Shown: positions 22,946 to 34,586, counted from the first letter of the stretch. The stretch is 57,469 bases of DNA from Zygnema cylindricum (GCA_037447655.1 JBBHKE010000038.1:32633-90101), one strand, 5' to 3'. Program-made: numbers and translations. Notes: generated by a model not told the origin, from the sequence alone.

Positions 22946-23431
22946 GCTACTTGTGACATTGTAGATGCTTCAAGTTCCCGGCCATACTCTGACACGTACA
23001 GCTAATGTAGCTGATATATGTGAGCAGTTATTCTTATCAATTATTTTTGGACGTACGCATGACAGTGACCGTCTGTCGCACTTGTCCAATTGACGTGACT
23101 CCAAAACTTTAAATGTTATAGTATAGCTTTCATCTGACGGTACAGCTTTCATCTCATGCTGCGCTCTGATAGGTTGACCCTTTTGCCCGTTCACATTTTG
23201 CACACTTTTTATTTCCTCGTACACATTTGTTGAAAACCGTACAGATTTGCTGAAAACCGTACAGGTTTTCACGAATGCTATTATTCTCGCATTCACTTTG
23301 CATTTGTGGCGCCACGTATGCTTGACACTTGTATAGGCACTGTACTGTGTTACCACAAAAGGCAAATGGAAATTTTTCGATGTTTTCGGTATTTTTATGC
23401 GCACGTTTTACTATTTTCGATTATTAAAAAA
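22946..23431. other. gene-free stretch
   Basis: Unique-looking sequence; an open frame at 22970-23404 (minus) has no recognisable domain. Ends with TTAAAAAA at 23424-23431, the flank of the long inverted-repeat element. Confidence 0.45.
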
Positions 23432-24138
23432 GGGAATTGATCATGACAGTAACTGTTTTGGTTGCGCACAGTCACTTACGTCATTTTGTCAAAAGACGTA
23501 CGTTTGAAGTACACATTGGTACAAATAAAGTACCGTTGGGTATAAATTTGACGGTCAATCGGTTGGACATCTTTGACTTTCATAATATTGTTTCAACCGC
23601 TTAAAATTTTGTCGCGCTTGCGAACGTCGATCTTCATAATAAAATTAGCATTTCACACGGTCGGCGAGCGTTTACGGTAACAATACTGCGGCGACCACAT
23701 GTAAATAAAATGATTGTAGACAGTAACTTTTGTCATTATGTGAGCTCCACGGTGAGAGCACTTAGCCGCAAAATTGAAATTGAATCGTCTAAGTGTTACA
23801 TTGAACTTAGACGCAAAGTGAAACGAAACCTATTGAAACTGAAAGTACTATAAGTCTCGTACGGAAATATTATAACGCACGAAACGAAATAAACTTTTAT
23901 AATAAAACGAACCGGCGTAAAAATATCATTTGAAATTAAATGAAAAAAATGAGCGTCGTCACGCGCGACGAAATCGAGCCACGCTATTTACGAATCAACA
24001 TACTTACGTTGACAAGATCGTAGCAAGATCGGCCGTACAAAGGTATTGCCGCTTTGTCGTACACATAAATTACTTCCGCGAACGAAAAAAATCGCGTCAC
24101 GCTTCGCGAACCAACATTTCCTTGCAATCGACCAGCGT

Positions 24139-25021
24139 CAGAGGTCGCAAACGGTCAACCGAAATCGTGACCGACAGTTAACCGACCGCCCGCGCCGGAA
24201 CCGGAACGGATTCGGTTGCCAAATTTTGGGGGTCGGGCGGTAACGGTCGGTTGATTCACCAGGAAAAAAAAAAACGGTCGGTTACGGTCGATCAACCAAA
24301 AAACCAAAAAAATGAAAATTTTGTACTGTCCCTATAATCCAACATTCTTGTACTTTGTACTCTTTGTCATCGTGGAAGTACGTGATATCATGATTAGCGT
24401 CGCAAATCTGACACGGTACTGTAGTAAGCTATTTATTTCGCAAATCAAAGGGAACGCGACAAAGCGTCGCAAATCTGACACGGTAGTACACTATTCATTT
24501 CGCAAATCTTAGGCAAAGCGACAAAGCGTCGCAAATCTGACACAGTACACCGCCAATCGCTATTAGAGTCAAGGATTAAATAGCGTAAAAAAACAATTAG
24601 CGTTCTTGATTCTAATTTAGTACCTGAGACGTGGTAGATTATGGTCCACGTACTTAAATAGCGTTATTAATTGTATTTCAGGTTTTTTTTTTTTGAAAAA
24701 TGGGCACCGAATTGGCGTTATATACTCTAATAGCGATTGGCGGTGTAGTACACTAATCATTTCGCAAATCTTAGGGAACGAATCGTAATTATTGGCTTAT
24801 TCCGTCGTACATTGATTAATTTTGTACTTTTTCAGTTACGGGCGGGCACGGTTAGTCGCGAAAAATCAAAATTCGGTTAATTTTTTTTTCGTAAACGACG
24901 GTCGGTTAACGGTTAACAATTTTGGAGCGTGACAAAACTCGGTCGGGCGTCGGTTACTCAGATTTTGAAAAAAAAAACTGTCGGTTTCGGGTATGAATTT
25001 TTTTGACTTTTGCGACCTCTG
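24139..25021. mobile_element. hAT-like MITE, CAGAGGTCGCAAA ends, copy a, TSD ACCAGCGT
   Basis: Starts CAGAGGTCGCAAACGG, ends ACTTTTGCGACCTCTG. Perfect 8-bp duplication ACCAGCGT (24131-24138 and 25022-25029). The paralogous sequence at 29304 (ATCGACAGGCGTGCGATTCG) is the site without insertion. The interior repeats GACAAAGCGTCGCAAATCTG. A 202-bp CACCG MITE is nested at 24546-24747. Confidence 0.93.
24546..24747. mobile_element. CACCG-family MITE, 202 bp, nested in hAT-like copy a
   Basis: Ends TACACCGCCAATCGCTATTAG and TAATAGCGATTGGCGGTGTA. The other full copies (29418, 42333, 43174) lack it, so it is a later insertion. Confidence 0.92.
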
Positions 25022-25768
25022 ACCAGCGTGCGACTCGAACAAATGAATACCGGTCGGCGCTCGCACCAAACCGAACCGACACAAAAGTACAATACCTGAC
25101 GCGAACCGAACAAAAATTTGACTGCACAATTTCGTCGGACGCCAATTCGCCCAATATCCTAACATTACGCTGTCAATGTAAGTATGTTGATTCGTAATAG
25201 CGTGACGCGCTTTTTTCGACTGCGGAAGTAATTTATGTGTACGACAATGCGGCAATATCTTTGTACGGCCGATCCTGCTACGATCTTGTCAATGTAAGTA
25301 TGTTGATTCGTAAATAGCGTGGCTCGATTTCGTCGCGCGTGACGACGCTCATTTTTTTCAGTTAATTTTAAATGATATTTTTATGCCGGTTCGTTTTATT
25401 ATAAAAGTTTATTTCGTTTCGTGCGTTATAATATTTCGGTACGAGACTTATAGTACTTTCAGTTTCAATAGGTTTCGTTTCACTTTGCGTCTAAGTTCAA
25501 TGTAACACTTAGACGATTCAATTTCAATTTTGCGGCTAAGTGCTCTCACCGTGGAGCTCACATAACGACAAAAGTTACTGTCTGCAACCATTTTATTTAC
25601 ATGTGGTCGCCGCAGTTTTGTTACCGTAAACGCTCGCCGGCCGTGTGAATTGCTAATTTTATTATGACGGTTGACGTTCGCAAGCGCGGCAAAATTTTAA
25701 GCGGTTGAAACAATATTATGAAAGTCAAAGATGTCCAACCGATTGACCGTCAAATTTATACTCAACGG

Positions 25769-25990
25769 TACACCGCCAATCGCTATTAGCGTTGTGTACG
25801 CTAATCCCGTCCCGCTTTTTTTTGTTTTTATTCTCAAATAGAAATATCCACACTATTTAAAAAAAAGCCCTAATTCCTAATTAGAGTAATCGATTTCTTC
25901 CAAAATTTCCAAATTCCCAATTAGCGTACACCACGCTAAATGATAGTATACGCTAATCAAACCTACACGCTAATAGCGATTGGCGGTGTA
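25769..25990. mobile_element. CACCG-family MITE, 222 bp, with empty-site proof
   Basis: Sits in the right arm of long-inverted-repeat element 1. The left arm at 23523 reads, in reverse complement, CAACGGTACTTTATTTGT, exactly the flanks joined through a single TA. That establishes a 2-bp TA duplication. The paralogue at 32030 is also empty. Confidence 0.95.
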
Positions 25991-26139
25991 CTTTATTTGT
26001 ACCAATGTGTACTTCAAACGAACGTTTTTTGACAAAATGACGTAAGTGACTGTGCGCAACCAAAACAGTCACTGTCATGATCCATTCCCTTAAAAAAAGG
26101 GAATTGCTAATGGCAGAGACGATTTTTGATGCGCGCAAT

Positions 26140-26341
26140 TACACCGCGAATCGTTATTCGCGTTGAAAAATTATCAGTGTAAAGAAAAATTTAGCGTCAT
26201 TAATTCTAATCTAGTGCCAGGAGACGTGGCAGATTATGGTCCACGTCCCTAAATATTGTAGTTTATTCTATTTAAGGTATAATGTCAAAATTTTGGGGTG
26301 CCGATATAGAGTTCGTAACGCTAATAACGATTCGCGGTGTA
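26140..26341. mobile_element. CACCG-family MITE, 202 bp
   Basis: Ends TACACCGCGAATCGTTATTCG and TAACGATTCGCGGTGTA, TA at both borders, inserted in the left arm of long-inverted-repeat element 2. The right arm near 27950 lacks it. Confidence 0.92.
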
Positions 26342-26578
26342 GTTGTCAAAAATTGTACATTTGAAGTACAATTTCGTGCAGGCTACGTACCTTTAATTTT
26401 ATATCTGACGGTCAATCCGTTGAACAAATTTGACTGGCGGAATATTGTACCGGCGGTTAAAAAAGTGTCGTTGTTGCAAACGTCGACCGTCATAAAAAAA
26501 AAAAAATCACACGGCCGGCGCAGGTTTACTGTAACCAAACTGCGACAGCCACATATAAATAAAATGGTTGCGCGCACG

Positions 26579-27524
26579 TACACCGCGAATCGTTATTAGT
26601 AGTGTTGGGTATCGGATAAATTTATATCGCGATAATTTCGATATTCAATATATTGAATATCGATCGAGCAGATTCCTCGATATATCGTACCGGGACCAAA
26701 ATAAATCATCGCGATATATATCGCAAAAACTGGGTGTCCGTACATTCCTAATACGGGAAATCGTACGGAAAATCATACGGAATCGTACGGATAACCCCCC
26801 CCCTGGCGCGCGCTCAGTGGGGGGGGTTTTGAAAAAAAAAAGGGAAAAAAAAGCCTCGATATATTGCCGATACGATATATCGGCGATATATTAGAGATAA
26901 ATCGCGATTATCTGTTTTTCGATATATCGATTATCAGGTACCTGAAATTCGATATATCTCAAATATCGGAAAAAGGTCCTCAATACCCAACACTAGTATT
27001 AGTGTCAAAGTTTAAATACTGTTGAATAAAATTTACCGTAATTGATGCTAATTAAGAATTTGAAATTTTTCAAAAAAAAGGTGTATTCTAATTTCGACGT
27101 TTTTGCTAATTTGGGAACAACAAAAATGGAATATTAGCCGTACGATTATATACATTAATATATGAATCCAAACAAAATATTAGAAACCGTACGCCGTCGC
27201 GAATTTATAAAATCCGTACATGCTATACTAGTTTACATGTCAGACTAATCCCGTTTTTTTAGCGTACGTTCCTATGCGTGCGCGTCTGATTTAATTCATT
27301 TTTTGTAAGTTTTCACTTGAAAAGGTACATCTATGTACGGTCTGACATCAACTGTACACCACACTATTTATATTTTATTGTACTTTCGGGCTTTACTATA
27401 TTTTGTACGGTACCTTAATTAACGTCAAGGAAAAATTAAAATCATGTATCCTATTTGAACAAAAAAAACAAAATTTTAAGAACCCAAATTAGTGACTTTG
27501 ACACTAATAACGATTCGCGGTGTA
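26579..27524. mobile_element. CACCG-family MITE (about 545 bp) split by a hAT-like MITE
   Basis: Left terminus at 26579-26599, then the hAT-like insertion, then the body ending AACGATTCGCGGTGTA. The body is the inverted counterpart of 22401-22945. Confidence 0.9.
26600..26995. mobile_element. hAT-like MITE, TAGTGTTGGGTATCG ends, second copy
   Basis: 396 bp with ends TAGTGTTGGGTATCGG and AATACCCAACACTA. Flanks GTTATTAG at left and GTATTAG at right fit an 8-bp duplication that has lost one base. The central C/G block is much shorter than in the copy at 21144. Confidence 0.87.
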
Positions 27525-27762
27525 GTTTACGCAAAAATGAAATCAACTCGCAAACCGTTACATTGAACTTGGACACATACAAAAGGACGACGTACAACAT
27601 GTGTAAACTCGCACGAAACCAAATAAACTTCGTACAAAATAAAAATGTGTACCCGACTACCCGCATATAAATATCGATGAAACTAAAATGACACGTCGTC
27701 ACGTCCACGGTGGACGTGACAACGAGTTGATTTCATTTTTGCGGCATAGTGAAGTGATAAAC

Positions 27763-27801
27763 TACACCGCCAATCGCTATTAGAGTCAAGGATTAAATAG
27801 C
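27763..27801. mobile_element. truncated CACCG MITE end
   Basis: Only the first 39 bases of the 202-bp subfamily remain (identical to 24546 onward), breaking off into arm sequence of the host element. Confidence 0.75.
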
Positions 27802-28552
27802 GGTCGACGTTTACAAGCGCGACACTTTTTTAACCGCCGGTACAATAATCCACCAGTCAAAGTTGTTCAACGGATTGATCGTCAGATCTGAAATTAAAGG
27901 TACGTAGCTTGTACGAAATTGTACTTCAAATGTACAATTTCTGACAACTACCTGCGCGCAGCAAAAATCGTCTCTGCGATTAGCAATTGGGAAGTGATAA
28001 TGACAGTGACTGTTTTGGTTGTGGACAGTCACTTACATCATTTTGTCAAAAAACGTACGTTTGAAGTACACACAAGTACAAATAATGCACCGTTGAGTAC
28101 AAATTTGACGGTCAATCGGTTGAACAACTTTGACTTTTAAAATATTTTTCATCCGCTAAAAATTATGCCGCGCTTGCGAACGTCAACCGTCATAATAAAT
28201 TTAGCAATTCACACAACCGACAAACGTTTATGGTAACAAAACTGCGGCAACCACATGTAAATAAAAAGTGTTGCAGATAACCACTTTTTGTCGTTATGTG
28301 AGCTCCACGGTGAGAGCACTTAGCCGCAAAATTAAAATTTAATCGTCTAAGCGTTACATTGAACTTAGACGCAAAGTAAAACAAAACCTCTTGAAACCAT
28401 AGATGTCCTATGCGCATAACACGCACGGATTAAACTAATGATTACTACGTAAAGTGCGCATCAAACGATTTTCGAATTTTTAAAATTCGTACCTTATTTT
28501 TACTTTCAAATTTCAATTTTTTTAAATATTCAATACCCAAAAAAATGAAAAG

Positions 28553-29065
28553 TTCAACGAACTAGCAGCGAGCGGCGGAATTTACGGCGTCTCCAACGAC
28601 AGCTTCCTTCTGAAGACGAAGTGGAGGACAAAAAAACATACGCGCGCGCAAATGACGCAATACGACTCAAGGAAGCCGCCTTGGAGACGCCCCTCGCCGC
28701 TAGTTCGTTGCAACGAACTAGCGGCGTCTCTAAAAAATTCAGCGAACTAGCGGCGAGCGCCGGAATTTACGGCGTCTTTAAAAAGTTAAGCGAACTAGCG
28801 GCGAGCGGCGGAATTTACGGCATCTCTAAAAAGCTCAACGAACTAGTGGCGAGCGGCGGAATTTACGGCGTCTCTAAAAAGTTCAGCGAACTAGCGGCGA
28901 GCGGCGGAATTTACAGCGTCTCTAAAAATTTCAGTGAACTACTTTAGCAGCGAGCGCCGAAATTTATAGCGTCTCTCAAAAGTTCAGCGAACTAGCAGCG
29001 AGCGGCGGAATTTTCCTTCTAAAAACGGAGTGGAGGACAAATAAAAATACGCGCGCAAAAATGAA
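28553..29065 (+). repeat. 48-bp tandem repeat encoding a 16-residue repeat
   Basis: Unit starts AGCGAACTAGCGGCGAGCGG; about four tight copies (28741-28932) plus degraded ones on both sides. Since 48 is a multiple of three, a frame at 28621-28947 reads a 16-residue unit like SELAASGGIYGVSKKF. The array is flanked by a duplication (GTGGAGGACAAAnAAA(A)AATACGCGCGC at about 28620 and 29030). Inside long-inverted-repeat element 3. No known family; translation is unproven. Confidence 0.85.
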
Positions 29066-29417
29066 GCAGCGTCTTTTTTGTATTAATGTCCGTACAATTT
29101 TCTGTATAATCTGAGACATACGAAATCTAGGAAATTTACGAAAATAAGCGAATACTACGTAGTTTTCGGGAAAAAGTCCAAATTCGTACGAATGGGACTT
29201 CTATGCTTGAAACTGAAGTCTCATACGGAAATGTTGCTGATTCGTTGTACACATAAAATATTTTCGCGGACGAAAAAATCGCGTCACGCTTCGCGAACCA
29301 ACATTTCTTCGAAATCGACAGGCGTGCGATTCGTACAAATGAAAACCGCTCAGCGCTCGCACCAAACCGAACTGACACAAAATTAGAGTATCGAATGAAA
29401 CAACACATAACTGAGGG

Positions 29418-30186
29418 CAAAGGTCGCAAACGGTCAACCGAAACCGTGACCGACCGTTAACCGACTGTTAATCGACCGCCCGCGCCGGATCCGGAATAGA
29501 TTCGGTTGCCAAATTTTGAGGGCCGGGTGGTTGCGGTCGGTTGATTCACCAGAACAAGAAAAACGGTCGGTTACGGTCGGTCAACCAAAAAACCAAAAAA
29601 AATGAAATTTTTGTATTTTCCATACAATCCAACATTATTGTACTTTGTAATATTTGGTATCGTGGAAGTACGTGACATCATGATTAGCGTCGCAAATCTG
29701 ACACGGTAGTAACACTATTCATTTCCCAATTCGTAGGGAACGCGACAAAGCGTCGCAAATTTGACACGGTACTGTAGTACACTATTCATTTCGCAAAACT
29801 TACGGAACGGGACAAAGCGTCGCAAATATGACACGGTAGTACACTATTCATTTCGCAAATCTTAGGGAACGCGACAAAGCGTCAAAAACCTGACACGTTA
29901 GTAACACTGTTCATTTCGCAAATCTAAGGGAACGCGAGAAATCGTAGTTATTGGCTTATTCATACGTCGTACATTAGTTAATTTTGTACTTTTTCGGTTA
30001 CAGGCGGGCACGGTTAGTCGCTAGAAATCGAGTTTCGGTTAACTTTTATTTTCGTAAACGCCGGTCGGTCAACGGTTAACAATTTTGGAGCGTGACATAA
30101 CACGGTCGGGCGTCGGTTACTCATATTTTGAAAAAAAATAAACGGTCGGTTTCGGTTATTTAAAATTTTGACTTTTGCGATCTCTG
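29418..30186. mobile_element. hAT-like MITE, CAGAGGTCGCAAA family, copy b, TSD ACTGAGGG
   Basis: Starts CAAAGGTCGCAAACGG, ends TTTTGCGATCTCTG. Perfect duplication ACTGAGGG (29410-29417, 30187-30194). 769 bp; contains four or more copies of a GACAAAGCGTCGCAAAT(C/T)TGACACG unit. Confidence 0.93.
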
Positions 30187-30289
30187 ACTGAGGGTCTGAT
30201 GCATAGTTTTCCTATTCGTACGGATTTCGACTTTTTTACGAAAACTATGTAGTATTCGTTACTTTCATACCGTTCGTTAGTTTTCGCTG

Positions 30290-30800
30290 TACAATGTACA
30301 GAAATGTACGGAAACCGTCCCCTTAACCCTAAAAAATAATTTAAAAATCCTAAAAACGTACGGAAAACGTACGGAAATGTACGTCGTTGTACGACATGTG
30401 TACCCTAAAAAATCTAGGAGTACGGATAATGTAAGGCAGCTGTAGTGTAATTTACCGGAATGTACGAAATGCACGGGAATAACCTTAACACCCTAAAATC
30501 CAACCATCACTAACCCTAAAAGTAATGAAATACACGGACGCCGTATGTAGATGTATGAAAAATGTAAGTCCGTATAACTGAAATATACGGAAAAGTACGA
30601 AAATGTACCCTAAAAATCTCAAAATAATAACCGTCAAAAGTACGAAAAAATAAGGACACTGTACGTAAATGTATGAATAATAGTTGGCTGCTTAACATAA
30701 ATATTTGAGAACGCACGAGAATGTACCCTAAAATTCCTCAAACCCCCTAAAAGTACTGAAATGTACGAAAATAGTTCGCAAAAGTACGAAAATGTACGGG
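30290..30800. repeat. degenerate array of GTACGGAAA and AACCCTAAAA motifs
   Basis: Low-complexity sequence alternating (T)GTACG(A/G)AAATGTACGG with CCCTAAAAAT words, without a fixed period. Within long-inverted-repeat element 3. Confidence 0.6.
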
Positions 30801-30905
30801 TACATAGTCAGGTACGCATTTAATAACATTTTTTTTCATTGTTAAATGCGTATCGTGCGTAGTATTCGCGCGTTCGTTTCGTGCGTATTATGCGCACGGG
30901 ACAAC

Positions 30906-31470
30906 TACACCGCCAATCGCTATTAGCGTTGTGTACGCTAATTCCGTCCCGTTTTTTTTATATTTTATTCTCCATTAGTGTAGTTCATTCTATTTTTTTC
31001 TTTACTCTATTTGGGGTTAATTTTTTAGTACCGTACAAAATAGAAGTACGCCATCAGTTAATTAGTGTGGTGTACGAACAGTGTCAGACCGTACGAAAAT
31101 GTACCTTTTTAAGTGTAGAAGTATAATTAATGAGTTTTAGTAGCCGCGGACGCATGAGATTATGCGCTCTAAAAAGGGGGTCTAATCGGGTTGTCAAATA
31201 TCACGTTCGCATATATTCGTCCAGCGACCGCGTTTCGACTGTGTGAACGTACGATTTGTGTACGATTTGTAAGATTTTGTACGAATACCTATATTAGTGT
31301 AAGCATGTTTGCGACCGACATTTTTTTTTTTCAAAGATCCAAATTATAATTATTAAACAATTAGAATGTATGTTTTTTTTCAAAATTTTCAAATTCTTAA
31401 TTAGCGTAAACCACGGTAACTTTTCATGTACGCTAAAGAAACTTCTACGCTAATAGCGATTGGCGGTGTA
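30906..31470. mobile_element. CACCG-family MITE, 565 bp
   Basis: Ends TACACCGCCAATCGCTATTAG and TAATAGCGATTGGCGGTGTA with TA borders. Homologous to the split copy at 21036-22037; the 222-bp copy at 25769 is an internally deleted relative. Confidence 0.92.
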
Positions 31471-32124
31471 TGGTCCGATGCGAACCGAACAAAACATTTG
31501 GCGGCGCGATTTCAGTCGACGCCGATTCGCCCAATATCCTAACATTTCGCTGTGGATGTAAGATTGTTGATTCGTATATAGTGTGGCTCGATTTCGTCAC
31601 GCGTGACGACGCGCATTTTTTTCATTTAATTTCAAATGATATGGTTCGTTTTATTATAACAGTTTATTTCGTTTCGGGCGTTATAATATTTCTGTACGAA
31701 ACTTATTGTACTTCAGTTTAAAATTGTTTCGTTTCACTATGCGTCTATGTTCAATGTAACGATTACACGATTAAATTTCAATTTTTCGGCTAAGTTCTCT
31801 CACCGTGGAGCTCACATAACGACAAAAAGTGACTGTCTGCAACACTTTTTATTTACATGTGGTTGCCGCAGTTTTGTTACCGTAAACGTTCGCCGGCCGT
31901 GTGAATTGCTAATTTTATTATGACGGTCGACGTTCGCAAGCGCGGCATAATTTTAAGCGGTTGAAAAATATTTTCAAAGTCAAAGTTGTTCAACCGATTG
32001 ACCGTCAAATTTGTACTCAACGGTGCTTTATTTGTACCTGTGTGTACTTCAAACGTACGTTTTTTGACAAAATGACGTAAGTGACTGTCCGCAACCAAAA
32101 CAGTCACTGTCATTATCAATTCCC

Positions 32125-33440
32125 TAAAAAAAATGAATGGAATTTTACCCCTACCTGAGTTTTAACTTTCGTGACCAACGTCGGAAACAGTTAGCGTATT
32201 TGTTTTACGCAATGGAAGGAATATTTTGTCAATTCCAAAAAAAAGTCGGTTGTCCTTCGACACACAGGCAACGTGGCAGCTGGGTCGGGAACCGGTGCCA
32301 CGTTGCAGAAGCAGGGCAGCTTTCATCCTCAGCGATGTAAATTTCGACACGTAGTCAGTCGATGTAGACATAACACGTCTCGATTCTGTATTGCACGTGC
32401 CCTCGAAACTTGGAGATGTCTTTTCTGCAGCCCCCCAGATCTAAGATCGTACGGCAGCCGCGCCTTCGTACCACCAAAGAATCATACCTTCCTGTAACAG
32501 AGGTGATACATTACATGTGAACGCCTACTTAACCAGCGATTCAAAAATGTTGACGTGACATTCTTCCATTTTTTTTACCATTTTTACCAATAATGACCTA
32601 ATTCTACTCTAGATCCAGTGGCAGTCTTACAAGTGACGTCACTACTACTGCCTCAAAATGTTTGAGAAGAAACAATGTGGACCTTACCTGTTTAGATGCA
32701 TGTGCGGACTGTTTGAGATCGCCTCCAATGAAATATGAACGTCAATAATAGCGTAGCTGCATGCTAAGCTTGACGGTCAGTTACAACATATTTTTACAAG
32801 CTGACCGAGATCTTGCCACTGCAGCTTTAGCACTTAAATCGCTTTAACGATTGGCCTGAAAAGTACGAAAAAAAAAAACAGGGCAGGGCAAATGAGAAAA
32901 TTGACGCAGATTTTTGTTTCAAACTTCAACGAGTTGCTGGAATTAGCTGCCGTCGCCTTTCCAAATGCAACGGTTTGTGCTTTGTCTTTTACTTGCATAT
33001 TTACTGATTTTTTGAAATTTTTCGTCACATAAATATTATTTCTTTGTCGCAATGGTTAAGAAAAGTAGAAATGTGTAATCTTTTTTCCTTGGTGAACCTG
33101 GATTTATATATTTTTCTGAAAGGCATATAACTTTCTGTAAACAGCTACAGCTACTGTACTGTCATGTCCTGTGTTTTAGGGTTTTGAGTTAGCTATTGCT
33201 TATTGGTTGAAAAACGATTTATTTCTGAAACAAGTCATTGTTATTGTTATTTCTGTTATCGTTTTTGTTATTTCTTGGAAAACGTCAACTAAAACTATTA
33301 TAAAAGGTAAAACTTTTCGTAAACAGTTGGTGGCATCTCTTTTTTAAAGAAACTCGGTGTTTCATTTTTTTTCTTCTGACAGAGAAAACGTTTATTCTAA
33401 ACAATAATTTGTGAAGTAAGTCATTCTTAGCGTTATTAAA
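32125..33440. other. gene-free stretch
   Basis: Mixed composition. A GC-richer segment (32230-32470) contains an inverted pair GGCAACGTGGCAGCTGGGTC / GTGCCACGTTGC. No domain was recognised in any open frame. Confidence 0.5.
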
Positions 33441-33557
33441 GTTATCATTATTACATCTATTATCGTTATATGTTATTGTTATCATTATTATTGTTATCAT
33501 TATTACTGTTGTCATTGTTATTCAAAACAAATCATTATTGCTGTTCTTATGCTGTCT

Positions 33558-33603
<46 letters not shown>

Positions 33604-33690
33604 CATTTTCATTTGTTCTGTCATTTATATTATTATTATCAGTATTATTATTATTGTTATTATTTTCATTATTGTTGAAACAAACATTTT
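33440..33690. repeat. (TTA)n-type microsatellite
   Basis: TTATTATTA core at about 33559-33602 inside a longer region of TTATnATTATT words. Confidence 0.92.
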
Positions 33691-33986
33691 TGTGACACCC
33701 GGAAAGGAAAAACTTGACTGTTTGAAGAGATGTTTCACTTTTTCATTTTTTATTTTTGTCGTTCTTGTTTTTCCTTCATATATATATTTATGTTTTTGTG
33801 GTGTAGCTCTGGACTAACTTACATGTTTTCAGTTGCCAACGTGATTGTTACAAACCGTTTTGAAGAGAATAATTAGTTATAAATTCAATTTAGTAATCCT
33901 ATTAATGAAATGAGTAAAACAGTTTTTTTTTTTTTTTGCGTTTCTCAATGTTGCATCATTTGCTCTTCAACCGTCAGCTGGTTAAG

Positions 33987-34115
33987 AGAGGGAAGAGAGA
34001 GTGGGAGAGGGAGGAGGAGCGAGGGAGAAGAGGAGAAGAGAGGGAGGGGGAGAGGGAGAGGGAAGGGAGAGGGAGAGGGAGAGGGAAAGGATGTAGGGGA
34101 GGGCGAAGGAGAACA
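33987..34115. repeat. GA/GGGAGA purine tract
   Basis: Purine-rich on plus, upstream of the coiled-coil gene. Confidence 0.88.
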
Positions 34116-34586
34116 AGATTTCTTTTAATCCTTGTTAATCTCATAGCTCTATTATTCTATTATTGATTATTGAAGTTGAAGTTGAGACTGTTATAAACTG
34201 CTGAAATATGCTGGACTTCGTGAACGTTGTTGGAAACGTCAACAAATTTCCTTTTTCTTTGAAGAAGGAAAAGGAAGAAGTAGATTGTGGTGACCTATTA
34301 ATGTTTTGCAAAACATTGGCCATTTAACAAGTGTGTGTCAGCTGTTTCCAAGTCATCCATCAGTTTTTCTTCAGAAGGTCAAATAATAGACTTGATCTCC
34401 CTTACATGTTTCTGGTCATGTTTTGGCTATTTTACCCGACATTTGGTCAAAATAACAATGCATGACCAAAACATGACCGAAAAATAAAATTGAGAATACT
34501 GTTGCAGGAAAAAGATGAACAAATCGTTCTGAAGCATTCTCTGATCATGTTTTGGTCATGTTGGTCGACTGACCCGATATTATATC

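Larger units (their letters stand above)
23432..26089. mobile_element. long-inverted-repeat element 1 (MULE-like or foldback)
   Basis: Ends GGGAATTGATCATGACAGTA and TGTCATGATCCATTCCC. The left arm (23432 to about 24110) and right arm (about 25200-26089, minus a nested MITE) are inverted copies of roughly 670 bp. TTAAAAAA flanks both sides (23424-23431 and 26090-26097), a possible 8-bp target duplication, though A-rich. Arms of hundreds of bases resemble long-TIR Mutator-like elements (inference). The centre has no transposase; it contains a hAT-like MITE (24139-25021). Non-autonomous. Confidence 0.75.
26099..27987. mobile_element. long-inverted-repeat element 2
   Basis: Begins GGGAATTGCTAATGGCAGAG; the right arm ends CTCTGCGATTAGCAATT. 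Arms pair over GTTGTCAnAAATTGTACATTTGAAG, the CAATCCGTTGAACAA region and, nearer the centre, GCAAAAATGAAATCAACTCG (27531 and 27723). The core has the palindrome GTCACGTCCAC-G-GTGGACGTGAC at about 27697. Three CACCG insertions sit in it: 26140-26341, 26579-27524 and the stub 27763-27801. No transposase. Confidence 0.72.
27989..32124. mobile_element. long-inverted-repeat element 3, same family as element 1
   Basis: Starts GGGAAGTGATAATGACAGTG and ends CACTGTCATTATCAATTCCC. The left arm (27989 to about 28400) pairs with 31745-32124; the right arm continues to about 31490 with homology to element 1, so the left arm is truncated. The interior includes homology to the element 1 core (29225-29385), a 48-bp tandem array, one hAT-like MITE (29418-30186) and one CACCG MITE (30906-31470). 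Directly abuts element 2. Confidence 0.72.

Noticed and set aside
24139-30186. CRISPR array (regular GACAAAGCGTCGCAAATCTG repeats)
   Set aside because: Repeats are internal units of a hAT-like MITE in eukaryotic DNA; spacing is irregular and spacers are repeated.
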